In this document: positions 1 to 10,038 of the stretch, piece by piece | How positions within the stretch are numbered: the stretch's first letter is position 1 | How the letters are laid out: the number at the start of each line of letters is the position of its first letter | Source: Acidocella aromatica | GTDB lineage: Bacteria; Pseudomonadota; Alphaproteobacteria; Acetobacterales; Acetobacteraceae | Length of the DNA stretch: 60,849 nucleotides | Assembly (NCBI RefSeq): GCF_014201825.1 | Contig: NZ_JACHFJ010000014.1 | Location: 1 to 60,849 of the forward strand | Reading direction: 5' to 3' | The notes under the pieces: generated by a model | What the model was told of the DNA's origin: nothing | Databases searched by the model: none | Seen by the model: only the letters and a program-made list of their open reading frames with translations | Program-made: the position numbers and the translations under genes

Positions 1-90
1 ATCTGCTCTTCAGAAAATCGGCTGCCCTTCATCGGTCTATCCCCCAGGAACAGACTCTACACAAAAACGGTCACATTCCAGGGGAGCACG

Positions 91-327
91 TCAAAACTGC
101 CGCGCTTTATCTACAAAGCCAGGAGCTCCGTCGCGCAGATCTTTGTAGAGGTTTGCCGAAAGCTTCGGTATCGCTTGATCGATAGCCTGCTCTATCACAT
201 CTTCAAAATTCTGGATCTGTATCCCGGACGCACTGGCCATCCTTCCAGCAGAATCAATTACGTCCTCGGCAAGTTGCTTTAGAGAGCGATCTTTGGATGC
301 ACTTCTCGTAGGGGGGTTAGTTCCCAT
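91..327 (-). CDS. small hypothetical protein
   Basis: A 78-residue open frame with no recognised family. The product is polar, without signal peptide or membrane segment; its middle (residues about 35-60) could form an amphipathic helix. No good ribosome binding site is seen before the ATG at 327. Base composition is less GC-rich than the catabolic genes to the right, so this may belong to a different, perhaps acquired, segment that starts left of the window. It could also be a chance frame or the remnant of a longer gene. Confidence 0.3.
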   Translation of the reverse strand: MGTNPPTRSASKDRSLKQLAEDVIDSAGRMASASGIQIQNFEDVIEQAIDQAIPKLSANLYKDLRDGAPGFVDKARQF

Positions 328-481
328 CCAAAGAGACTTTCTGCGCTCGCAAAGGTAGGAGCATAGAGGTTTTTTTGCTGTCCATGATCAGACGTTAATG
401 CAAGAATTTGGGTTCAACTAGGCGTCTCTGTACTCACCCGTTGCAAGCCTTAAAGCCACCATTCCGCTTCCCCCCGTCACC

Positions 482-1381
482 CTACCCTCCCCCTGGCAAA
501 AACCGCCCCGCTGCCTTGGCCACTTCCTCCGCGATAAAATCGCAGGTCACACGGATGCGCGCCAGCTCCCGGATATCGGACGGCACCAGCAGCCAGAAAC
601 TGCGGATCAGCCGGATTTCCGTTCGCAGCACCCGTACCAGCCGCGCATCCGCATCGGCCAGGAAGCACGGCAGGATGCACAGCCCTGCCCCGGCGGCGGC
701 GGCCATGTGCTGGGCCAGCAGGCCTGAGCAGCGCAAACGTGGCTCTATGCCCTTGCCGATGGCGGGCACGTAATCCAGCTCGGGGGCGACCAGCATATCG
801 TCGATATAGGAGATGAACGGCAGGGTCTGGATGTCCTCCACGCTCCTCACCGCCACCGCCAAAGCGGGCGTGGCGTAGAGGCCCAGCGCGTAATCGGTGA
901 GTTTGCGCGCATGGATGCGCCCATGCGCCGGGCGCGAGAGCGCGATGGCGATATCGGCCTCGCGCTTGGAGAGCGAAAACCCGCGCGGCGTGGCGGCGAG
1001 GTCGATCTGCAAATCCGGCTCCGCCTCGGCCAGCCGCCCGATCACCGGGGCGAGGAAGGCGGTGCCGAACCCCTCCGGCACGCCGATGCGCACCGTGCCC
1101 GAGACCTGGGCGCGCTCGCGCCCGGCATCCGACTGGATGGCCAGCACCGTGCTCTCCATCGCCTCCGCCCGGCCCAGCAGATGCTCGCCCTGATGTGTCA
1201 ACGTATAGCCCGAAAGCTGGCGCTCGAAGAGTTTGGCCCCCAGCGCCGCCTCCAGCGCGGTGAGGCGGCGGCTCAGGGTGGAATGGTCGATGCCCAGCCG
1301 CCGCGCCGCCATGGTAAGCTTGCCCGTGCGCGCCACGGCGAGGAAGGATTGCAGCAGATCCCAGTCGAAATTACGGCTCAT
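482..1381 (-). CDS. LysR-family transcriptional regulator, probably of valine catabolism
   Basis: A 299-residue LysR-type regulator. The N-terminus starts MSRNFDWDLLQSFLAV and carries the usual winged helix-turn-helix (residues about 5-65, with LGIDHSTLSRRLTALE), followed by a two-lobed effector domain. The frame is open further upstream, but the ATG at 1381 begins exactly where LysR homology begins. It is divergent from mmsA with only about 94 bp between the starts, the classic LysR arrangement, so I infer it controls the mmsA-acyl-CoA dehydrogenase-hydrolase-mmsB operon. In Pseudomonas the corresponding MmsR is AraC-type, so this would be a different regulator family for the same pathway. 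The inducer is unknown. Confidence 0.85.
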   Translation of the reverse strand: MSRNFDWDLLQSFLAVARTGKLTMAARRLGIDHSTLSRRLTALEAALGAKLFERQLSGYTLTHQGEHLLGRAEAMESTVLAIQSDAGRERAQVSGTVRIGVPEGFGTAFLAPVIGRLAEAEPDLQIDLAATPRGFSLSKREADIAIALSRPAHGRIHARKLTDYALGLYATPALAVAVRSVEDIQTLPFISYIDDMLVAPELDYVPAIGKGIEPRLRCSGLLAQHMAAAAGAGLCILPCFLADADARLVRVLRTEIRLIRSFWLLVPSDIRELARIRVTCDFIAEEVAKAAGRFLPGGG

Positions 1382-1475
1382 GTGAATTTTTGCACAATGG
1401 TTTTGGGAATCTACCCCTATGATCGTGCGCCAATTCATGCAAGCTGTGCGGTATAATTCGGAGGACCCAAAAATC
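1382..1475. promoter_or_regulatory. divergent LysR/mmsA promoter region
   Basis: This gap separates the divergent LysR and mmsA starts. A perfect TATAAT lies at 1452-1457, but it is only 18 bp before the mmsA ATG and has no good -35 at 17 bp. The leader would be very short, or the true promoter lies elsewhere. A GGAGGA ribosome binding site at 1460-1465 decides the mmsA start at 1476. AT-rich partial dyads near 1384-1410 could be LysR contacts; this is inference only. Confidence 0.35.
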
Positions 1476-2972
1476 ATGCGTAAGATCGGGCATTTCATCG
1501 GCGGCAAGCGTGTCGCCGGTACGTCTGGCCGCTTTGCCGATGTGTTCAACCCCTCGACCGGCGCGGTGCAGGCCAAGGTGGCCCTGGCCACCAAGGCCGA
1601 GCTGCGGGCGGCGGTGGAAAACGCGCGGGAGGCGCAGATCGGCTGGGGGGCCACCAACCCGCAGCGCCGCGCGCGCGTGCTGATGAAGTTTCTGGAGCTG
1701 GTGAACAAGGAGTATGACGAGCTGGCCACCCTGCTCGCCTCCGAGCACGGCAAGACCGTGCCGGACGCCAAGGGCGACATCCAGCGCGGGCTGGAGGTGG
1801 TGGAATTCGCCATCGGCGCGCCGCATCTGCTGAAGGGCGAGTTCACTGATTCCGCCGGTACGGGCATCGACGTTTACTCGATGCGCCAGCCGCTCGGCGT
1901 GGTGGCGGGCATCACCCCGTTCAACTTCCCGGCCATGATCCCGCTCTGGAAGGCCGCCCCGGCTTTGGCCTGCGGCAATGCCATGATCCTGAAGCCCTCG
2001 GAGCGCGATCCCTCCGTGCCGCTGCGCATCGCGGAGCTGTTCATCGAGGCCGGGCTGCCGCCGGGCGTGCTGAACGTGGTGAATGGCGACAAGGAATCCG
2101 TGGACGCGATCCTCGACGACCCGGACATCAAGGCGGTGGGGTTTGTCGGCTCCACGCCGATTGCGCAATATATTTACCATCGCGCCGCCGAAACCGGTAA
2201 ACGCGCCCAGTGCTTCGGCGGGGCCAAGAACCATGCCATCATCATGCCCGATGCCGATCTCGATCAGGCGGTGGATGCGCTGGTGGGGGCGGCCTATGGC
2301 TCAGCGGGCGAGCGCTGCATGGCGCTCTCGGTGGCCGTGCCGGTGGGTGAGAAAACCGCCGAGCGTCTGGTGGAAAAGCTGATCCCCCGCGTGGAAAACC
2401 TGCGCATCGGCCCCTCGACCGATGCCGCCGCCGATTACGGCCCGCTGGTGACGGCACAGGCGCTCGCGCGCGTGACTGATTATATCGGCGTGGGCGTGGA
2501 GGAAGGCGCGAAGCTGCTGGTCGATGGCCGTGGGTTCAAGCTGCAAGGCTATGAGGGCGGCTTCTATATCGGCGGTTCGCTGTTCGACCATGTGACGCCG
2601 GAGATGCGCGTCTACAAGGAAGAGATTTTCGGGCCCGTGCTCTCGGTGGTGCGCGCGCATGGGTATGAGGAAGCCATCTCGCTGGCCACCGACCATGAAT
2701 ATGGCAATGGCGTCGCCATCTTCACCCAGTCCGGCGATGTGGCGCGCGATTTCGCCAACCGCGTGCAGGTGGGCATGGTCGGGGTGAATGTGCCTATTCC
2801 AGTGCCTATCGCCTACCACACCTTCGGCGGCTGGAAGCGCTCGGGCTTTGGCGATTTGAACCAGCACGGGCCGGACTCGTTCCGATTCTACACCAAGACC
2901 AAGACCGTCACCTCCCGCTGGCCCTCCACCGACAAGGATGGCGCGAGCTTCGTTATTCCCACGATGAGCTGA
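1476..2972 (+). CDS. mmsA: methylmalonate-semialdehyde dehydrogenase (CoA-acylating)
   Basis: A 498-residue aldehyde dehydrogenase that oxidises methylmalonate semialdehyde to propionyl-CoA at the end of valine breakdown. It has the MmsA-type substrate loop TPFNFPAMIPLWK, the NAD-binding GSTPIAQYI region and the nucleophile Cys281 in GSAGERCMALS. Length matches the family (about 500). The frame is open upstream to 1419, but the ATG at 1476 has a strong GGAGGA and begins where homology begins (MRKIGHFIGGK). First gene of a tightly spaced operon with the acyl-CoA dehydrogenase 3 bp downstream. Confidence 0.95.
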   Translation: MRKIGHFIGGKRVAGTSGRFADVFNPSTGAVQAKVALATKAELRAAVENAREAQIGWGATNPQRRARVLMKFLELVNKEYDELATLLASEHGKTVPDAKGDIQRGLEVVEFAIGAPHLLKGEFTDSAGTGIDVYSMRQPLGVVAGITPFNFPAMIPLWKAAPALACGNAMILKPSERDPSVPLRIAELFIEAGLPPGVLNVVNGDKESVDAILDDPDIKAVGFVGSTPIAQYIYHRAAETGKRAQCFGGAKNHAIIMPDADLDQAVDALVGAAYGSAGERCMALSVAVPVGEKTAERLVEKLIPRVENLRIGPSTDAAADYGPLVTAQALARVTDYIGVGVEEGAKLLVDGRGFKLQGYEGGFYIGGSLFDHVTPEMRVYKEEIFGPVLSVVRAHGYEEAISLATDHEYGNGVAIFTQSGDVARDFANRVQVGMVGVNVPIPVPIAYHTFGGWKRSGFGDLNQHGPDSFRFYTKTKTVTSRWPSTDKDGASFVIPTMS

Positions 2973-2975
2973 GCC

Positions 2976-4118
2976 ATGGATTTTCATCCCAACGAGGAAC
3001 AGGGCGCCATCCGCGAGATGGCGGAGGGGTTCGCCGCCGAGGAGTTGGCGCCCTTCGCCATCGAGTGGGACCAGGCCAAGCATTTTCCCGTGGAGACGCT
3101 GCGTAAGGCGGCGTCTCTGGGGCTGGGGGCGATTTATACGCGTGACGATGTGGGCGGCTCCGGGCTGGGGCGGCAGGAGGCCGTGCTGGTGTTCGAGGCG
3201 CTGGCCAAGGGCTGCCCCAGCGTTGCCGCGTATCTCTCCATCCATAATATGTGCGTGTGGATGATCGACCGTTTCGGCGCGGACGCGCTGCGCCAGACAT
3301 ACATCCCGCGCTTGGCGAGCATGGAGCATCTGGCGAGCTACTGCCTGACCGAGCCGGGTGCTGGCTCGGATGCTGGAGCCTTGCGTACCCGCGCTGTGCG
3401 CGATGGCGATGACTACGTGCTCACTGGCGAGAAACAGTTCATCTCCGGTGCTGGCAGCAGCGATATCTACGTGGTGATGGCGCGCACGTCTGATGCCGGC
3501 GCGCGCGGCATCTCCGCCTTCGTGGTGGAGAAGAACACAGCGGGCCTGTCCTTCGGTGCGAATGAGAAGAAGATGGGCTGGAACGCGCAGCCCACGCGCA
3601 CCGTCACCTTCGATGGCGTGCGCGTGCCCGCCGCCAATATGCTGGGCGAGGAGAATAAGGGCTTCAACATCGCCATGGCGGGGCTGGATGGTGGGCGGCT
3701 GAACATCGCCGCCTGTTCGCTCGGCGGGGCGCAGGCGGCGTTCGAGAAGGCGGTGGAGTATATGGCCACGCGCAAGGCCTTTGGCGCCGCCTTGAACGAA
3801 TTCCAGGCGCTGCAATTCCGCCTCGCCGATATGGCGACGGAGCTGGAAGTGGCGCGCACCTTCCTCTGGCGCGCCGCAACTGCACTTGATGCCAAGACGC
3901 CCGACGCAACGCGCCTCTGCGCCATGGCCAAGCGCTTTGTTACCGATGCCAGCTTCGAGATCGCCAATCAGGCGCTGCAACTGCATGGCGGCTATGGGTA
4001 TCTCGCCGATTACGGGCTGGAGAAGATCGTGCGAGATTTGCGCGTGCACCAGATCCTGGAAGGCACGAACGAGATCATGCGCGTGATCATCGCGCGCGGC
4101 ATTACCGCGAAGACTTGA
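2976..4118 (+). CDS. acyl-CoA dehydrogenase, probably isobutyryl-CoA dehydrogenase
   Basis: A 380-residue flavin acyl-CoA dehydrogenase. It has the substrate/FAD signature CLTEPGAGSDAGAL, the FI(S)GAG region and the C-terminal active-site segment ILEGTNEIMR with the catalytic Glu at position 362, where short/branched-chain enzymes have it. The position between mmsA and the hydroxyisobutyryl-CoA hydrolase indicates oxidation of isobutyryl-CoA to methacrylyl-CoA; the exact chain specificity is inferred from context. Its stop at 4116-4118 is 14 bp before the next ATG, so translation is probably coupled. Confidence 0.9.
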   Translation: MDFHPNEEQGAIREMAEGFAAEELAPFAIEWDQAKHFPVETLRKAASLGLGAIYTRDDVGGSGLGRQEAVLVFEALAKGCPSVAAYLSIHNMCVWMIDRFGADALRQTYIPRLASMEHLASYCLTEPGAGSDAGALRTRAVRDGDDYVLTGEKQFISGAGSSDIYVVMARTSDAGARGISAFVVEKNTAGLSFGANEKKMGWNAQPTRTVTFDGVRVPAANMLGEENKGFNIAMAGLDGGRLNIAACSLGGAQAAFEKAVEYMATRKAFGAALNEFQALQFRLADMATELEVARTFLWRAATALDAKTPDATRLCAMAKRFVTDASFEIANQALQLHGGYGYLADYGLEKIVRDLRVHQILEGTNEIMRVIIARGITAKT

Positions 4119-4132
4119 AACGAGGACCACAC

Positions 4133-5182
4133 ATGGCGGAAACCCCCGATATCCTGGTTGAACGTGCTGGCGCGCTGGGGCGCATCCGGCTCAACCGGCC
4201 CAAGGCGCTCAACAGCCTGACCTTCGAGATGGTGCAGCATATCCAGGCGGCGCTGACGCGCTTCGAGGACGATCCCGCCGTTGGGGCCTTGCTCATCACC
4301 GGCGAGGGCGAGCGCGGCCTGTGTGCGGGCGGGGATATCCGCGCGCTCTACGATAACCGGGACAAGGCGCTGGATTTCGGGCCGACCTTCTTCCGCACTG
4401 AATACCGGATGAACGCGCATATCGCGGAGTACAAAAAGCCCTATATCGCGCTCATGGACGGCATCACCATGGGCGGTGGCGTCGGCGTTTCGGCGCATGG
4501 CTCGGTGCGGATCGTGACGGAGCGCACGCGCATGGCCATGCCGGAGACGGGCATCGGCTTCTTCCCGGATGTCGGCGGCACATGGCTGCTGGCACATGCG
4601 CCGGGCGAAGTCGGCACCTTCATGGGCCTCACGGGCGATGGCTTTGGCGGGGCGGATGCGATTTATGCCGGGTTCGCCGACCATTTCGTGCCAAGCGAGA
4701 AGCTCCCGGCCATGCTCGACGCGCTGACCACCCTGCCCGTCTCCGCCACACTGGCAGATATCCGCGCCCTGGTGCAGGATTTCGCGCAGAACGTGATACC
4801 GCCAATGACCGCGCACCGTGCGGAAATTGACGCCGCCTTCGCGCATGACAGCGTGGAGGAGATCGTCAGTGCACTGAAGGCGTCGGGTAGTGAATTCGCG
4901 CAGAAGACACTGGCGGTGATGGCGCAGAAATCCCCCACCAGCATGAAGGTGACGCTGCGGCTGCTGCGGCTTGCGCGGGCCGACAAGTCGCTGAAGGACG
5001 CGCTGGAACGCGAATTCGCCGCCGTGCATACGGTACTGGCCTCGGATGAGTTCTACGAGGGCGTGCGCGCCGCCGTGGTGGACAAGGACCGCAACCCGAA
5101 ATGGCGACCGGCCACGCTGGAAGAAGTGGATGCGGCGCTGGTGGATTCATACTTCCAGAATTCCCCTGACAAGCTCTTCTAG
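4133..5182 (+). CDS. 3-hydroxyisobutyryl-CoA hydrolase
   Basis: A 349-residue crotonase-fold protein of the HIBYL-CoA hydrolase type. Marks are the long crotonase core, LLITGEGERGLCAGGDIRAL, and the glycine-rich oxyanion and acid region MGGGVGVSAHGS followed by MPETGIGFFPDVGGTW. It hydrolyses 3-hydroxyisobutyryl-CoA to free 3-hydroxyisobutyrate, the substrate of MmsB next door. A TTG at 4115 would extend the frame, but the ATG at 4133 is preceded by a GAGG and starts the homology (MAETPDILVER). Same operon as mmsA and mmsB. Confidence 0.9.
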   Translation: MAETPDILVERAGALGRIRLNRPKALNSLTFEMVQHIQAALTRFEDDPAVGALLITGEGERGLCAGGDIRALYDNRDKALDFGPTFFRTEYRMNAHIAEYKKPYIALMDGITMGGGVGVSAHGSVRIVTERTRMAMPETGIGFFPDVGGTWLLAHAPGEVGTFMGLTGDGFGGADAIYAGFADHFVPSEKLPAMLDALTTLPVSATLADIRALVQDFAQNVIPPMTAHRAEIDAAFAHDSVEEIVSALKASGSEFAQKTLAVMAQKSPTSMKVTLRLLRLARADKSLKDALEREFAAVHTVLASDEFYEGVRAAVVDKDRNPKWRPATLEEVDAALVDSYFQNSPDKLF

Positions 5183-5205
5183 AAAACCAAAAGCAGGAGG
5201 AAACA

Positions 5206-6096
5206 ATGAGCAAGAACATCGCATTCATCGGGCTCGGCAATATGGGGCTGCCGATGGCTGGTAATCTGGTGAAAGCCGGGTTTGCCGTCACGGGCTTCGA
5301 CCTCGCCCCCAACGCCAAGGCGGCGGCCGAGGCTCAGGGGCTGAAATTCACCGCCAGCGCCGCCGATGCCGTGCGCCATGCCGATGTCGTCATCAGCATG
5401 CTGCCGGCGGGCAAACATGTGCTCTCCGTATGGGGCGAGCTGACCGCCGAGGCGAAGCCGGGCACGCTGTTCATCGACAGTTCCACCATCGACGTGGAAA
5501 GCGCCCGCAAGGCGCATAAGCTCGGCGCGGGCATGGGCATGCTGACACTGGACGCCCCCGTCTCCGGCGGCACGGTGGGTGCGGCGGCGGGCACACTCAC
5601 CTTCATGGTCGGTGGCACGACGGAAGCCTACGCCAAGGGTGAGGCGGTGCTACAAAAGATGGGCAAGCGGCTGGTGCATTGCGGCGATGCCGGGGCGGGC
5701 CAAGCGGCGAAGATCTGCAACAACATGATCCTCGGCATCTCCATGGCCGGAGTGGCGGAGGCCTTCGTGCTGGGCGAGCGGCTCGGGCTCTCGCATCAGG
5801 CACTGTTCGACGTCGCCTCCACATCCTCGGGCCAGTGCTGGGCTCTTACCACCAACTGCCCGGTGCCGGGACCGGTCCCCGCCTCTCCAGCCAACCGCGA
5901 CTACAAGCCCGGCTTCGCCACAGCGCTGATGCTGAAGGATCTGCGCCTCGCGCAGGAAGCGGCGCTGACCGCCGGGGCCTCCAGCCCCATGGGCGCGCAG
6001 GCGGCGGCGCTTTACAGCATCTTCGAGAAGCTGGGCCATGGCGGGGAAGATTTCTCGGCCATCATCAACTTCTTCCGGGAGGCCGAAAGCAAATAA
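5206..6096 (+). CDS. mmsB: 3-hydroxyisobutyrate dehydrogenase
   Basis: A 296-residue beta-hydroxyacid dehydrogenase. It has the N-terminal NAD(P)-binding motif GLGNMG (residues 9-14), the substrate motif DAPVSGGTVGAAAGTL and the catalytic Lys169 in GAGQAAKICNN. It oxidises 3-hydroxyisobutyrate to methylmalonate semialdehyde, feeding MmsA. A clean AGGAGG at 5194-5199 supports the ATG at 5206. It is the last gene of the valine operon; a gap of about 120 bp follows. Confidence 0.95.
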   Translation: MSKNIAFIGLGNMGLPMAGNLVKAGFAVTGFDLAPNAKAAAEAQGLKFTASAADAVRHADVVISMLPAGKHVLSVWGELTAEAKPGTLFIDSSTIDVESARKAHKLGAGMGMLTLDAPVSGGTVGAAAGTLTFMVGGTTEAYAKGEAVLQKMGKRLVHCGDAGAGQAAKICNNMILGISMAGVAEAFVLGERLGLSHQALFDVASTSSGQCWALTTNCPVPGPVPASPANRDYKPGFATALMLKDLRLAQEAALTAGASSPMGAQAAALYSIFEKLGHGGEDFSAIINFFREAESK

Positions 6097-6216
6097 TGCA
6101 GGGCAGTTGACCCAGGTCAACGCAATACGGGCGGATCCTTGCTCAGTTGGCGGCGAGAACGGGGCGCGGGCAGCAATGGCCGGCAGCCCTGCCGCCACAC
6201 ATGGAAAGGACCGAAA

Positions 6217-7701
6217 ATGGACCAGACCGGCCCCCTGCCGTCCCGCCCTAGCGCGAGCGATGAAAGCGCGCATCCGGAGGCTCGCAAACTCGGCCTGCTG
6301 ATGCTGAGCGGCGTTGTCGTCGGCTCGATGATCGGCGGCGGCGCGTTCAACCTGCCCGCCAACATGTCCGGCGCCGCTGGGCTGGGGGCCATCGCCATCG
6401 CCTGGGTGATAACGTTTGTCGGCATGTATTTCCTGTCCGCCAGCTTCCGCATCCTCTCGGACAAGCGGCCGGACCTGAAGGCCGGCATCTACCGCTATGC
6501 CGAGGCAGGGTTCGGCCCCTTCGCCGGGTTCCAGATGGCCTGGGGCTACTGGCTCTCCGCCGCGTTCGGCAATGTCGCCTTCGCGGTACTGATCATGCAG
6601 ATCCTCGGTTATTTCTTCCCCGTCTTCGGCAATGGGCAGAACTGGCCGTCGATCATCGGCGCATCGGTGCTGATCTGGGTAATGTGCGGGATCGTGATGT
6701 CCGGCGTGAAGCGCACGGCGGCGCTGAACGTGCTGGCGAGCTTCCTCAACATCGCCACCATCGCCGCGGCACTCGTCGTCATGGCCTACTTCATGACCGG
6801 CGGCAATTTCATGTTCGATATCTGGGGTCACGCACAGGGGCTGGGCAATGTCTTCGGCCAGGTGAAGAGCACGATGCTGGTCACGCTCTGGGTGTTCATC
6901 GGCATCGAGGGCGCGGTGGTGATTTCTGACCGTGCGCGCAAGATGTCACAGGTTGGGCCCGCCACCTTCATCGGGCTCGGCGTGTGCACCGTGCTATACT
7001 CGCTGCTCTCCATCCTGCCATTCGGCCTCATGCACCAGGCCCAGCTCTCCGGGCTGGCCAATCCTTCCGCCGCCTATGTGCTGGAGCAGGTGGTCGGCAA
7101 ATGGGGCGCGGTGTTCGTCAATGTCTCGCTGCTCATCGCGGTGCTGAGTTGCTGGCTGGCCTGGACCATCCTGGTCGCCGAACTGCCCTATGAGGGCGCC
7201 AAGGGCGGCGTGTTCCCGCGCTTTCTGGCGCGCGAGAATGCCGCGCACGCGGCGACACCCTCGCTGCTGCTCTCCAGCATCGTCATGCAGACCACGCTGT
7301 TCGTGGTGCTGTTCGCGCATAACGCATGGCTGTGGCTCATCGACATTACCGGCGTGATGATCCTGCCGCCTTATTTTGCCAGCACGCTGTATCTGGCCGT
7401 GTACGCAGGCGCCAATGGCTACGTGGAAACACATGGCGAAGGCAAGGCGAATGCGCTGACCACCGGCCTTCTCGGCTCCGTTTATTCGCTATGGATGCTC
7501 TATGCCGCCGGACCAGAATTCGTTCTGATGTCCACGCTCTTGTTCGCGCTCGGCGTGCCGGTGTTCATCTGGGCGCAGCACGAACACAGGCCGGGTGAAC
7601 CGCTGTTGCGCACCTACGAAAAGATCGCCGTGGTGGCACTGTTCGCGGTGGCGGCGTTGGCGCTGTGGCTGTTCCTCAACGGCACGGTGAAAGTCACCTG
7701 A
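6217..7701 (+). CDS. arcD: APC-family basic amino acid antiporter, ArcD-like (arginine/ornithine)
   Basis: A 494-residue polytopic inner-membrane protein of the amino acid/polyamine antiporter family, about 12 hydrophobic segments. The first segment has the APC signature SGVVVGSMIGGGAFNLP, and the region ISDRARKMSQVGPAT matches the family's cytoplasmic loop. The ATG at 6217 follows an AAAGGA and replaces a less likely start at 6139. It leads the cluster with the decarboxylase (1 bp gap), arcA, arcB and arcC, so exchange of arginine for ornithine and/or agmatine is likely. Substrates are inferred from context; both a deiminase-type and a decarboxylase-type exchange are possible. Confidence 0.8.
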   Translation: MDQTGPLPSRPSASDESAHPEARKLGLLMLSGVVVGSMIGGGAFNLPANMSGAAGLGAIAIAWVITFVGMYFLSASFRILSDKRPDLKAGIYRYAEAGFGPFAGFQMAWGYWLSAAFGNVAFAVLIMQILGYFFPVFGNGQNWPSIIGASVLIWVMCGIVMSGVKRTAALNVLASFLNIATIAAALVVMAYFMTGGNFMFDIWGHAQGLGNVFGQVKSTMLVTLWVFIGIEGAVVISDRARKMSQVGPATFIGLGVCTVLYSLLSILPFGLMHQAQLSGLANPSAAYVLEQVVGKWGAVFVNVSLLIAVLSCWLAWTILVAELPYEGAKGGVFPRFLARENAAHAATPSLLLSSIVMQTTLFVVLFAHNAWLWLIDITGVMILPPYFASTLYLAVYAGANGYVETHGEGKANALTTGLLGSVYSLWMLYAAGPEFVLMSTLLFALGVPVFIWAQHEHRPGEPLLRTYEKIAVVALFAVAALALWLFLNGTVKVT

Positions 7702-7702
7702 G

Positions 7703-10027
7703 ATGAGTTTCGAGATGATGTTCCGCTTCCTGCTCGCGGTGGAGACCGCAGGCATGGGGCGTACCGAGCGCGCGCATCTGGCGCGCCTCGTCGAGGCCGT
7801 CGCCGCGCGGGAGGTGACGATCACCGATGTGGTGGACCTCGCGGATGCCGAGCAGGCGGTGCTGGCGGATGCCTCCATCGGCTGCATTCTGGTGGAATGG
7901 GGGGCGGGAGAAGCGTTCGGCGATGTCGGGCGGTTCATCCGCATGGTGCGCGGCCGCGGCCTGGAGATGCCAATCTTCCTCTTCGCCCGGCGGCATGAAT
8001 TCCAGGAGATCGACGCAGAAACGCTGAGGCTGATCTCGGGCTATGTCTTCGCCGGGGAGGACACGCCGGAGTTCATCGCCAAGAACCTCCTTAACCATTT
8101 CAGCCGCTATGCTGAGAGCCTGAAGACGCCGTTCTTTGGCGCGATGGTGGATTACGCCGAGCAGGGCAACCAGCTCTGGACCTGCCCCGGGCATAATGGC
8201 GGCGTATTTTACCGCAAAAGCCCAATCGGCAATGTGTTTGTCGAGCACCTGGGCGAGGCGGTGTTCCGCAACGATCTAGACAATTCCGTGGTCGAACTGG
8301 GCGATCTGCTGGTGCATGAGGGCCCGGCGCGGCAGGCGGAGATCGAGGCCGCGAAGATCTTCGGCGCCGAGCGCACTTATTTTGTACTCAACGGCACCTC
8401 CACCTCGAACAAGATCGCGCTCTCCGCCATCATCGCACCGGGCAACCTTGTGCTGTTCGACCGCAACAACCACAAGGCCGCTGTGCATGGCGCACTGCTG
8501 TTCGGCGGCGGCGTGCCGGTTTATCTGGAGACCACGCGCAACGCGCAGGGGCTGATCGGGCCGATTGCCTGGGAAGCGCTGGATGAATCAAAAATCCGCG
8601 CGGCCATCAGGCACAACCCGCTGGTGGCTGATAAGAGCATGGCCGACAAGCCCCGCCCCTTCCGCGCTCTGGTGCTGGAGCAATGCACTTACGACGGCAC
8701 GATCTACAGCGCCGAGATGCTGCTGCAAAAGCTCGGGCCACTCTGCGAGTATATCCTCTTCGACGAAGCCTGGGCGGGGTTCATGAAATTCCACCCGCTC
8801 TTCAAAGGCCGCTACGCCATGGGGCTGGAGCTGAAAGCTGGTGATCCGGGCGTGATCGCCACGCAATCCACGCATAAGCAACTGGCCGGGTTCTCGCAGG
8901 CATCGCAGATCCATGTGAAGGATTCGCATGTGCAGGGCCGCGCGCGGGTGGAGCAGCGACGCTTCAACGAGCTGTATATGCTGCATTATTCCACCTCGCC
9001 GTTTTATCCGCTCTTCGCCTCGCTCGATGTCGGCGCGCAGATGATGAGGGGCCGCTCCGGGCAAGTGCTGTGGGATGACACGGTGCGAATTGGCATCGAA
9101 ATCCGCAAGAAGCTGCGGGCGCTGGCCAAGAGCTTCGCGGCAGCGGCGAAAACTCTGGACGAGGCGTGGTTCTTCGACCCGTTCGTGCCGGATGCAATCG
9201 GCGGCATAGCCTGGGAGGAGCTGCCCGAGGACGAGCTGGCCAGCAATCCGCAGGCCTGGACGCTGGCGCCGGGCGCGGCGTGGCATGGCTTCCCCGGCCT
9301 TGCCGATGGCTACGCCATGACCGACCCGAACAAGCTCACACTGCTCACGCCCGGCTTCGACAGGCACACGGGCGCGTACACGGAGCATGGCATCCCCGCC
9401 CCTGTGCTGGCGGAGTTTCTGCGCGAGCGGCGCATCGTGCCGGAGAAGAACGACCTCAACTCTATACTCTTCCTGCTTACGCCAGGAGTGGAAGCAAGCA
9501 AGGCCGGCACGCTGCTCGCCGCACTCACCGCCTTCAAGGAGTTGCACGACGCCAACGCGCCGCTGATCGAGGTGATGCCAGATTTCGTACGCCGCCATGG
9601 TGCGCGTTACGCCGAAACGCGGCTGCGCGATCTCTGCCGCACGCTGCATGATTTCTACAAAATGCATGATGCCAGCCGCTTGCAGCGCGAATGCTTCGAG
9701 GCCGCGCATTTGCCCCGGCAGGTGATGACGCCGCGCGATGCTTGGGAAAAACTGATGCGCAACGAGGTGGATTACATTCCCCTTCAACAGGCGCAGGGGC
9801 GCGTCGCCGCCACGCTGGCGCTGGTTTATCCGCCAGGCATCGGGCTCATCGTGCCTGGCGAGCGCTATGGCGGTGTGGATGATCCGGTGCTGGATTATTT
9901 CCGGCTTGTCGAGGAAGGCTGCAACCTCTTCCCTGGCTTCGAGAACGAAATCCAGGGCGTGTACCGCGAAACCGGCGAGAATCAGCGCGTGACGCTCTAC
10001 ACCTACGTGCTCGCACGCAATTCATGA
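7703..10027 (+). CDS. Orn/Lys/Arg decarboxylase, large fold-I PLP enzyme
   Basis: A 774-residue PLP-dependent decarboxylase of the AdiA/CadA/SpeF fold-I family. An N-terminal wing domain (about residues 1-130) precedes the PLP domain with TCPGHNGG, the NGTSTSNK phosphate loop, the aspartate region [10 protein letters not shown] and Lys392 in [11 protein letters not shown], where PLP is expected to bind; a C-terminal Orn/DC_C domain follows. It removes CO2 from arginine, ornithine or lysine, consuming a proton. Its place between an ArcD-like antiporter and arcA favours arginine or ornithine, which I cannot distinguish from sequence. The ATG at 7703 is 1 bp after the antiporter stop; a second ATG lies at 7715. 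Confidence 0.88.
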   Translation: MSFEMMFRFLLAVETAGMGRTERAHLARLVEAVAAREVTITDVVDLADAEQAVLADASIGCILVEWGAGEAFGDVGRFIRMVRGRGLEMPIFLFARRHEFQEIDAETLRLISGYVFAGEDTPEFIAKNLLNHFSRYAESLKTPFFGAMVDYAEQGNQLWTCPGHNGGVFYRKSPIGNVFVEHLGEAVFRNDLDNSVVELGDLLVHEGPARQAEIEAAKIFGAERTYFVLNGTSTSNKIALSAIIAPGNLVLFDRNNHKAAVHGALLFGGGVPVYLETTRNAQGLIGPIAWEALDESKIRAAIRHNPLVADKSMADKPRPFRALVLEQCTYDGTIYSAEMLLQKLGPLCEYILFDEAWAGFMKFHPLFKGRYAMGLELKAGDPGVIATQSTHKQLAGFSQASQIHVKDSHVQGRARVEQRRFNELYMLHYSTSPFYPLFASLDVGAQMMRGRSGQVLWDDTVRIGIEIRKKLRALAKSFAAAAKTLDEAWFFDPFVPDAIGGIAWEELPEDELASNPQAWTLAPGAAWHGFPGLADGYAMTDPNKLTLLTPGFDRHTGAYTEHGIPAPVLAEFLRERRIVPEKNDLNSILFLLTPGVEASKAGTLLAALTAFKELHDANAPLIEVMPDFVRRHGARYAETRLRDLCRTLHDFYKMHDASRLQRECFEAAHLPRQVMTPRDAWEKLMRNEVDYIPLQQAQGRVAATLALVYPPGIGLIVPGERYGGVDDPVLDYFRLVEEGCNLFPGFENEIQGVYRETGENQRVTLYTYVLARNS

Positions 10028-10038
10028 AGGATATTGCC

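Noticed and set aside
2301-4130. 609-residue open frame antisense to mmsA and the acyl-CoA dehydrogenase
   Set aside because: It is a by-product of high third-position GC in two well-supported genes; composition is His/Arg/Ala-rich with no recognisable domain.
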